Below, one piece after another: positions 1 through 4,525 of a stretch of 6,215 nucleotides of DNA (position 1 is the first letter of the stretch; every line of letters begins with the position of its first letter). This stretch comes from Candidatus Phaeomarinibacter sp. (lineage in GTDB: Bacteria; Pseudomonadota; Alphaproteobacteria; CGMCC-115125), in NCBI GenBank assembly GCA_028279995.1, contig JANQMQ010000229.1:1-6215 (forward strand), given 5' to 3'. A program made the translations under genes and the position numbers. Below the pieces are notes generated by a model, which was given only the letters and a program-made list of their open reading frames with translations, did no database searches and was not told the DNA's origin.

Positions 1-4
1 GCTC

Positions 5-1180
5 ATGTTCAAATGGTCAGCAATTGTCCTGGGCGCACTCGCCACCCTGTACTACGCGGCAGCCTGGTACTTTGTTCCCGGCATGCTTGAACGCCCGAAC
101 AACCGGGTGGTTACATCGGATCTGAGCCCGGTGAGCCCAGCAGCGCTGGACCTTCATGCAAGGCTCACCATCGCCGATATGCATACGGATACCCTGCTGT
201 GGAGCAGAGATGTCCTGGCCCGGGCTGACAGGGGACATGTGGACGTGCCGCGGCTCATCGAGGGCAATGTTGCGGTTCAGGTGTTCGCGGCAGTCACCAA
301 AGTGCCGGCGGGTCTGAACTATGACGAAAACACCGCGGACAGCGACCAGATCACCCTCGCCGCGATTGCTCAGGCCTGGCCGGTCGCAACATGGGGCAGC
401 CTTCTGGAGCGGGCCCTCTATCAGGCGGAGAAACTTCATCGGGCCGCAGACCAGTCACCCGATACCTTGAAAGTAATCCGCACACGGGCGGACATAGACG
501 CCCTGCTGGCAGCGCGCGCCGGACGCAAATCCATTGTCGGCGGACTGCTTGCGACGGAAGGCGGGCATCCGCTGGAGGCCGATACCTCCAACATAGATGC
601 GCTGTATGAAGCCGGATACCGGATGATCGGCCTTCACCACTTCTTCGACAATGCTCTTGGCGGGTCTCTGCATGGCATCACCGGCAATGGCCTGAGCGAC
701 CATGGCCGGTCGGTTGTGAGGGCAGCGGAAGAACGCCGGATGATCATCGATCTGGCCCATTCCTCCCCCAATGCGGTCGCGGATGTCCTGGACATGGCCA
801 CACGTCCGGTCGTTGTGTCCCACACTGGCGTCCGCGGGGCCGGCGACAGTGTTCGCAATCTCTCGGATGTCCTGATGAAGCGCATTGCCGGACAGGGAGG
901 GCTGATCGGCATTGGATATTGGGAAGGCGCCGTATGCGATATCTCCCCGGACGGCGTGGCGGCAAGTATCGCTTATGCCATTGACCTTGTCGGCGAAGAC
1001 CATGTGGCGTTGGGGTCAGACTATGACGGGGCCACCCAGGTCGCTTTTGATACTTCCCAGCTGGTACTCCTGACCGATGCCCTGCTCAGGGCCGGGCTGA
1101 GTGAGGAAACGATTGCAAAGGTGATGGGCGGCAATCTCATTGCGTTCCTGCGCGCAAACCTGCCCTCCGGCAGCGCCTAA
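5..1180 (+). CDS. Membrane-anchored zinc dipeptidase, peptidase family M19 (renal dipeptidase-like)
   Basis: The 391-residue product matches the M19 membrane dipeptidase family, TIM-barrel enzymes with two zinc ions that cleave dipeptides. The expected metal ligands are visible in order: H60 and D62 in ADMHTDTLLW, E185 in LLATEGGHPLE, H252 in IDLAHSS and H273 in VVVSHTG. LGSDYDG at 336-342 carries the catalytic or substrate-binding aspartate. Residues about 5-24 form a hydrophobic segment with no lipobox or clear signal-peptidase site, so I infer a periplasmic catalytic domain held by an N-terminal anchor. The length is normal for the family. Only four bases precede the ATG, so no ribosome binding site can be checked and the true start could lie further upstream. 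The gene ends about 40 bases before ssrA with no clear terminator. Family assignment is strong; the natural substrate (D-amino acid dipeptides, peptidoglycan fragments or others) is unknown. Confidence 0.92.
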   Translation: MFKWSAIVLGALATLYYAAAWYFVPGMLERPNNRVVTSDLSPVSPAALDLHARLTIADMHTDTLLWSRDVLARADRGHVDVPRLIEGNVAVQVFAAVTKVPAGLNYDENTADSDQITLAAIAQAWPVATWGSLLERALYQAEKLHRAADQSPDTLKVIRTRADIDALLAARAGRKSIVGGLLATEGGHPLEADTSNIDALYEAGYRMIGLHHFFDNALGGSLHGITGNGLSDHGRSVVRAAEERRMIIDLAHSSPNAVADVLDMATRPVVVSHTGVRGAGDSVRNLSDVLMKRIAGQGGLIGIGYWEGAVCDISPDGVAASIAYAIDLVGEDHVALGSDYDGATQVAFDTSQLVLLTDALLRAGLSEETIAKVMGGNLIAFLRANLPSGSA

Positions 1181-1190
1181 GCGACACACC

Positions 1191-1219
1191 TTTAATCAAC
1201 ACTCATATGTGCCTATATT
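1191..1219 (+). promoter_or_regulatory. Candidate promoter for ssrA
   Basis: TATATT at 1214-1219 matches the sigma-70 type -10 hexamer at five of six positions. TTTAAT at 1191-1196, 17 bases upstream, is a weak -35. Transcription from here would start near 1225-1227, right where the first tmRNA hairpin begins. Position and spacing are reasonable but the -35 is poor, so this is only a candidate. Confidence 0.35.
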
Positions 1220-1222
1220 GAG

Positions 1223-1310
1223 GGTGTGTCAGGTCACACCTGACTATGGCGATAAACGGTCTGCGTAATAAACCTATCGGACCCGGGGGCAGTACCCGGC
1301 GCCTCCACCA
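1223..1310 (+). ncRNA. ssrA: tmRNA acceptor piece (tRNA-like 3' part)
   Basis: This piece carries the 3' strand of the tRNA-like domain. The T arm is a five-pair stem, CCGGG (1283-1287) with CCCGG (1295-1299), enclosing a seven-base loop, GGCAGUA (1288-1294). The acceptor strand CGCCUCC (1300-1306), discriminator A1307 and an encoded CCA (1308-1310) follow. The loop lacks the usual UUCRA sequence; I recall the same GGCAGU-type loop from other alphaproteobacterial tmRNAs. A hairpin at 1223-1240 (GGUGUG with CACACC) lies at the presumed 5' end. The exact mature 5' end is not determinable here. Confidence 0.88.
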
Positions 1311-1354
1311 CAAACCTGTTGATATTGGGCATTTGGCCAACGGCGGGCTTCTGT
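1311..1354 (+). other. tmRNA internal spacer removed on maturation
   Basis: These 44 bases lie between the encoded CCA of the acceptor piece and G1355, the first base of the acceptor stem in the coding piece. In permuted tmRNAs such a segment loops the precursor and is removed by RNA-processing enzymes, leaving two base-paired RNAs. It contains the palindrome TTGGCCAA (1333-1340), and GTTG (1318-1321) can pair with CAAC (1338-1341), so a short internal hairpin is possible. The boundaries follow from the acceptor-stem pairing. Confidence 0.8.
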
Positions 1355-1566
1355 GGGGGCGAACTAGGATCGACGAGGGCGTAAAGGCAGTTCTTTCGCT
1401 CGGCATGGTTCCGCCGTTATCGGGCCGACTTAGTAGTTGCAAACGACAACTATGCGGAAGCACGTCTCGCTGCCTAGCAGCGCGATTGGTTTCAAATTGA
1501 GCCTTAGCGGTTCGCGCCGTTAAGCGGGGTTCGAGGGCACCTGGCAACAGAAGCCCTCACTACCCC
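1355..1566 (+). ncRNA. ssrA: tmRNA coding piece (5' tRNA-like part plus tag message)
   Basis: The mature piece should begin at G1355. It contains the 5' acceptor strand, the D-like region GGATCGACG (1367-1375), GC-rich segments at 1400-1428 with several competing pairings (for example UCGGC 1400-1404 with GCCGA 1424-1428) where PK1 is expected, and then the tag frame. Past the tag, GCUGC (1469-1473) pairs with GCAGC (1477-1481), enclosing the stop codon. CUUAGCGG (1503-1510) pairs with CCGUUAAG (1517-1524). GGGG (1526-1529) and GAGGGC (1533-1538) pair with CCCC (1563-1566) and GCCCUC (1553-1558). The segment GGCACCUGGCAACAGAAGCC (1536-1555) looks like a conserved feature of alphaproteobacterial tmRNA. 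No U-tract follows, so no intrinsic terminator is evident. Confidence 0.88.
1439..1477 (+). other. ssrA: tmRNA tag reading frame: ANDNYAEARLAA, stop TAG
   Basis: The resume codon is GCA at 1439-1441, followed by eleven more codons and TAG at 1475-1477. It encodes ANDNYAEARLAA, so with the alanine carried by tmRNA the added tag is AANDNYAEARLAA. UAGUUGCA at 1434-1441 mirrors E. coli UAGUCGCA, and A1435 corresponds to the conserved A86 that helps set the frame. The terminal LAA is the ClpX recognition end. The AND-N-Y start is the part that SspB-type adaptors contact in characterised systems. The frame is not preceded by a ribosome binding site and is not a free-standing gene. Confidence 0.95.
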
Positions 1567-1606
1567 ACCTAACGCAAGAAACGATCTACCAAACCAGTCG
1601 TTGTCG

Positions 1607-2110
1607 TTACGGATTGGCGATTGGTTGCATGCCACCTGCCGGTGTTTCGGGCGACCCTGTCTGAGATGTGGTGGCAACATCACTGGCAGCTGGTGCAGCC
1701 ACAGGCGTCGTGGCGTCCGCTTTGCGGCGCATCGTGATATTCACTACTTCCTGATACTCGTTGTCGGCACCATTTGCAGAATCAACTATGGACGAAATGC
1801 CCGCAGTAAGGAGAAGGTCTACGGCGATGTTTGCGCCAACAGCAGATGACAAACCTGAGTTATTGTAGAATGTGGCGGTTTCATAGCCTTCTTTGGTGCA
1901 GCTGATGAGAATGTCGTGCTTGCTGCGACGCACATGCAAGGTGCCCGGCGTACTCGCTATAGATCCGATGGACTGTCCCTGGCGGACAAAGTCGCAGGTA
2001 GCCTCTGAAGGCGATGTGATAACTGTGATGTTCTGAGACGTCCCGCCAGTCATACTCGCACATCCGGCGAGCACCAGACTTCCAACAATTCCCAACCCCA
2101 TACGCAACAT
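1607..2110 (-). CDS. Small PEGA-like lipoprotein of unknown function
   Basis: The chosen start (ATG, complement of 2108-2110) has a strong GAGGGG ribosome binding site seven bases upstream and gives 167 residues opening with a lipoprotein signal. The lipobox LAGC ends at C17, and the residue after it is alanine, suggesting outer-membrane sorting. Residues about 28-76 (ITVITSPSEATCDF to ISCTKEGYET) look like a PEGA-type beta domain, with cysteines C39 and C71 that could form a disulfide. Then comes NNSGLSSAVGANIAVDLL, a small-residue-rich segment ending in DSANGADNEY, followed by VVNITM. This arrangement is one I recall from many small proteobacterial lipoproteins of unknown role. The last 35 residues are a low-complexity Ala, Pro and Thr tail. 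The gene converges on ssrA, 40 bases away, and diverges from sspB. No specific function can be assigned. Confidence 0.8.
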   Translation of the reverse strand: MLRMGLGIVGSLVLAGCASMTGGTSQNITVITSPSEATCDFVRQGQSIGSIASTPGTLHVRRSKHDILISCTKEGYETATFYNNSGLSSAVGANIAVDLLLTAGISSIVDSANGADNEYQEVVNITMRRKADATTPVAAPAASDVATTSQTGSPETPAGGMQPIANP

Positions 2111-2140
2111 AGTAAATCCCCTCAAAAGCTGAATCGCAGT

Positions 2141-2171
2141 CATATAGTGCAAACAGGCATTAATTTGTCCA
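2141..2171 (-). promoter_or_regulatory. Candidate promoter for the lipoprotein gene
   Basis: On the minus strand, TGGACA (complement of 2166-2171) matches five of six bases of the -35 consensus. TATATG (complement of 2141-2146) is a moderate -10 with a long 19-base spacer. A start near 2135 would leave a leader of about 25 bases that includes the GAGGGG ribosome binding site. It lies in the 187-base divergent region between this gene and sspB. Confidence 0.3.
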
Positions 2172-2182
2172 TTGGCGCGAAT

Positions 2183-2211
2183 TTGGTTGAGTGGATTGAA
2201 AGGGATATGTT
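2183..2211 (+). promoter_or_regulatory. Weak candidate promoter for sspB
   Basis: TTGGTT (2183-2188) and TATGTT (2206-2211), separated by 17 bases, make a weak sigma-70 type pair upstream of sspB. Matches are partial (three and four of six). Some promoter is expected here because the preceding gene runs the other way, but the exact hexamers are uncertain. Confidence 0.22.
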
Positions 2212-2297
2212 GCACAAAGACCTCTAATGTCATTTGCGCCAGCGGCCAGACAGGTTACATACGGGCGCACGCCAAAAGTCTCAGGGAGCGAACAGAA

Positions 2298-2774
2298 GTG
2301 CCAAGTGATTCAATCCAATACGACGTCCTTGCCCGCGAGGCGCTGCGTCATGTGGTGCACGATGTATTGGAGATGGCGCGACGCGAGGGACTGCCGGGCG
2401 AGCACCATTTCTTCATCACCTTCCAGACAACAGCTCCCGGTGTCTCCATGAGCGACGATCTGCGCAGTGACTTTCCGGAAGAAATGACGATTGTCCTCCA
2501 GCATCAGTACTGGGACCTGGAGGTCACCCCGGACCAGTTCAGCGTCAAGCTAGCATTTGGAGGGGTGCCGCGTGAGCTCGTGGTGCCGTTCAAGGCGGTA
2601 ACCGCATTCTTTGATCCCAGTGTCCAGTTCGGCCTGCAGTTCACTGCCGCCCCCACGGAAGATGAACTCCCGGCTCAGGCCCTGAGCCCAGCCGAAGTCG
2701 ACATATCAGAAGACGAGAAAACATCGGATGAGCCTGGCGAAGTCGTAAGTCTGGACGCCTTCCGCAAGAAGTAG
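2298..2774 (+). CDS. sspB: ClpXP adaptor SspB, alphaproteobacterial type
   Basis: SspB binds the ssrA tag and tethers tagged proteins to ClpX, speeding their degradation by ClpXP in the cytoplasm. The folded domain spans about residues 7-117. Its strongest motif is EEMTIVLQHQYWDLEV (61-76), followed by FSVKLAFGG (81-89) and FFDPSVQFGLQF (104-115), which closely resembles the Caulobacter protein as I remember it. An acidic linker of about 30 residues leads to VVSLDAFRKK at the C-terminus, in the place of the short ClpX-docking tail of known SspB proteins. I chose the GTG at 2298 because AGGGAG at 2283-2288 gives a good ribosome binding site with nine bases of spacing and the 158-residue protein then begins as the family does. 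The reading frame stays open upstream to an ATG at 2172, but that extension looks non-coding. Its substrate tag is encoded about 820 bases upstream. Confidence 0.93.
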   Translation: MPSDSIQYDVLAREALRHVVHDVLEMARREGLPGEHHFFITFQTTAPGVSMSDDLRSDFPEEMTIVLQHQYWDLEVTPDQFSVKLAFGGVPRELVVPFKAVTAFFDPSVQFGLQFTAAPTEDELPAQALSPAEVDISEDEKTSDEPGEVVSLDAFRKK

Positions 2775-2815
2775 CCGGCCTCCATACCTTTGGTGGCGCA
2801 GGAGACAACCGCGTG

Positions 2816-2835
2816 CTAAACCGCTGGCCGTTTAG
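2816..2835. repeat. Short inverted repeat between sspB and fumC
   Basis: CTAAAC (2816-2821) and GTTTAG (2830-2835) are perfect inverted copies around eight bases, inside the 88-base gap between sspB and fumC. No T-run follows, so it is not a convincing intrinsic terminator. It could be a protein-binding site, a weak attenuating hairpin or chance. Confidence 0.3.
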
Positions 2836-2862
2836 ATCAACAGCCAGACGAGTTGCCCCACT

Positions 2863-4257
2863 ATGACCAGCACCCGCACCGAGACCGATAGCTTTGGCCC
2901 GCTGGAAGTCCCTTCCGAAAAGTATTGGGGCGCACAGACACAACGCTCTTTGGGCAACTTCAAGATCGGCACCGAGACCATGCCAAAACCGATGGTCCGT
3001 GCCCTTGGCATCGTCAAGCGCTCCGCTGCTCTTGCAAACATCGCCCTGGACAACATCGACAAGAAAACCGGCGATGCCATAGCTGCAGCTGCCCTAGAAG
3101 TGGCGGAAGGCAAGCTGGATGACAACTTCCCCCTGGTCGTTTGGCAGACAGGCTCTGGCACCCAGTCCAACATGAACGCCAATGAGGTCATCGCAAACCG
3201 CGCCATTGAAATGCTCGGCGGCGAGATCGGCTCAAAGGACCCGGTTCATCCAAATGACCATGTGAACCGCTCACAATCCTCCAACGACACCTTCCCCACC
3301 GCCATGCATATCGCCGCAGGCGAGGAAGCAAGCCACACACTGATCCCGGCTCTGCAGAAGCTCCGCAATGCTCTAAACGACAAGGCAAAGGAATGGGCGG
3401 AGATCATCAAGATCGGTCGTACTCACACCCAGGATGCCACGCCGCTGACACTGGGACAGGAGTTCTCGGGCTATGTGGCTGCCGTGGAAAACGGAATCCG
3501 CCGCGTCGAGCAGGCCTTGCCGGCCGTCTTCCAGCTTGCCCAGGGTGGCACGGCTGTGGGCACCGGCCTCAATGCAAAGATCGGTTTTGCGGAAAAATTT
3601 GCCGAAGAAGTTGCGAGCCTTACAAAGCTCCCGTTTGAAACGGCGCCCAACAAGTTTGAAGCCCTCGGCACTCATGACGCCATGGTCGAGCTGTCCGGCG
3701 CTCTCAACACTGTTGCCGTCAGCCTGTTCAAGATTGCCAACGACATCCGCTTCCTCGGCTCAGGCCCCCGTTCCGGCCTTGGCGAACTGGCCCTGCCTGA
3801 AAACGAACCCGGATCATCCATCATGCCGGGCAAGGTGAACCCGACCCAGTGTGAAGCGCTGACAATGGTCTGCACTCAGGTCATGGGCAATCACACCACC
3901 ACGACCATCGCCGGCAGCCAGGGTCATTTTGAACTCAATGTCTACAAGCCTGTGATCGGCTACTCGGTCCTTCAGTCGATCCGCCTGATTGCCGATGCGT
4001 CGGTCAGCTTCACGGACAATTGCGTCATCGGCATCGAACCGCGCAAGGACAACATCGCAGATCTCATGAGCCGTTCGCTCATGCTGGTTACGGCGCTTGC
4101 CCCCAAGATCGGCTACGACAATGCGACCAAGGTCGCAAAGACTGCCCACAAGAACGGGACGACCCTCAAGGAAGAGGCCATCGGTCTTGGCTTCGTGACA
4201 GAGGAAGAATTCGATGCAGTGGTACGTCCGGAAAACATGATCGGACCGTCCGCCTAG
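2863..4257 (+). CDS. fumC: Class II fumarate hydratase (fumarase C)
   Basis: This TCA-cycle enzyme reversibly hydrates fumarate to L-malate. It is an iron-independent, cytoplasmic homotetramer. The 464-residue protein is full length for the family. Visible signatures are [13 protein letters not shown] (97-109), HPNDHVN (129-135, with B-site H129), SSND (139-142), [11 protein letters not shown] (185-195, with catalytic H188) and the fumarase/aspartase signature [11 protein letters not shown] (317-327) bearing the catalytic-loop serine. H129 and H188 fall at the same numbers as in E. coli FumC, which supports the ATG at 2863 even though the ribosome binding site is weak (at best ACGAG about ten bases upstream). 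The fumarase sequence [15 protein letters not shown], with Thr-Gln, favours fumarase over aspartase or argininosuccinate lyase. It lies 88 bases after sspB and 19 bases before the ribbon-helix-helix gene, so it is probably co-transcribed with the latter. Confidence 0.97.
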   Translation: MTSTRTETDSFGPLEVPSEKYWGAQTQRSLGNFKIGTETMPKPMVRALGIVKRSAALANIALDNIDKKTGDAIAAAALEVAEGKLDDNFPLVVWQTGSGTQSNMNANEVIANRAIEMLGGEIGSKDPVHPNDHVNRSQSSNDTFPTAMHIAAGEEASHTLIPALQKLRNALNDKAKEWAEIIKIGRTHTQDATPLTLGQEFSGYVAAVENGIRRVEQALPAVFQLAQGGTAVGTGLNAKIGFAEKFAEEVASLTKLPFETAPNKFEALGTHDAMVELSGALNTVAVSLFKIANDIRFLGSGPRSGLGELALPENEPGSSIMPGKVNPTQCEALTMVCTQVMGNHTTTTIAGSQGHFELNVYKPVIGYSVLQSIRLIADASVSFTDNCVIGIEPRKDNIADLMSRSLMLVTALAPKIGYDNATKVAKTAHKNGTTLKEEAIGLGFVTEEEFDAVVRPENMIGPSA

Positions 4258-4276
4258 CCACGAGGACTCACAGGCA

Positions 4277-4525
4277 ATGCCCGCGGAAATCAAAAGATCC
4301 GTGACGCTTTCCGGCCACCGGACATCCATCACGCTTGAACCAGAATTCTGGTCAGCGCTGAAGGAAATTGCCTGTACGCGAAAGATATCCGTCAACGAAC
4401 TTGTTCGCCGGATAGATGAAGGCCGCGATGATCAGGATCCTCGCGGTCTTTCAAGCGAAGTGCGCGTGCACATACTTGCCCATTTCAAGACGGCTGCCGC
4501 ATGTGAAGCCACAGCTAAGGGGTAG
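4277..4525 (+). CDS. Ribbon-helix-helix domain protein
   Basis: This 82-residue protein begins IKRSVTLSGHRTSITLEPEFWSALKEIA, the pattern of a ribbon-helix-helix family common in alphaproteobacteria (I would expect Pfam RHH_4). Residues 7-21 would form the DNA-contacting strand, about 22-34 the first helix and about 37-47 the second. A short second block, LSSEVRVHILAHFK (58-71), is typical of this family and may be another helix. Ribbon-helix-helix proteins usually dimerise and bind operator DNA, so a regulatory role is plausible, but the target is unknown. GAGGA at 4262-4266 precedes the ATG by ten bases. It follows fumC by 19 bases and is likely in the same transcript. Its last 11 bases overlap the end of the convergent AsmA-type gene. 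Confidence 0.85.
   Translation: MPAEIKRSVTLSGHRTSITLEPEFWSALKEIACTRKISVNELVRRIDEGRDDQDPRGLSSEVRVHILAHFKTAAACEATAKG

Larger units (their letters stand above)
1223..1566 (+). ncRNA. ssrA: Transfer-messenger RNA (tmRNA), circularly permuted two-piece form
   Basis: tmRNA rescues stalled ribosomes: charged with alanine, it enters the empty A site, its short frame replaces the broken message, and the released protein carries a degradation tag. The gene is permuted. The tRNA-like 3' part ending in CCA (1308-1310) precedes the 5' part starting at G1355. GGGGGCG (1355-1361) pairs along its full length with CGCCTCC (1300-1306). The third pair is G1357·U1304, the G·U alanine identity element, followed by discriminator A1307. 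A conserved GGATCGACG (1367-1375) resembles the E. coli D-loop region. The tag frame lies at 1439-1477, followed by a run of hairpins to 1566. This order matches alphaproteobacterial two-piece tmRNAs. Outer ends are estimates: the left from the first hairpin, the right from the last. I could not trace helix P2 or resolve pseudoknot PK1 by eye. Confidence 0.95.

Noticed and set aside
455..1003. 182-residue minus-strand frame opposite the dipeptidase
   Set aside because: It is antisense to a gene with complete M19 catalytic motifs and shows no recognisable domain.
1311..1354. TTGGCCAA palindrome as an operator
   Set aside because: It lies in the tmRNA spacer and is more simply part of the processed loop of the precursor.
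1203..1547. Open frames on both strands across 1203-1547 (114 aa minus, 84 aa plus)
   Set aside because: They lie wholly inside the tmRNA gene, have unremarkable composition and no family resemblance; the RNA structure explains the sequence.
1567..1606. Terminator between ssrA and the convergent lipoprotein gene
   Set aside because: No GC-rich hairpin followed by a T-run was found on either strand in these 40 bases.
2111..2233. N-terminal extension of the lipoprotein to ATG at 2233 or 2143
   Set aside because: It would bury the signal peptide, lacks a ribosome binding site and would overlap the likely promoter; the start at 2110 has GAGGGG.
3814..4395. 193-residue minus-strand frame opposite fumC and the RHH gene
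   Set aside because: It runs across the ends of two well-supported genes on the other strand and has no family features.
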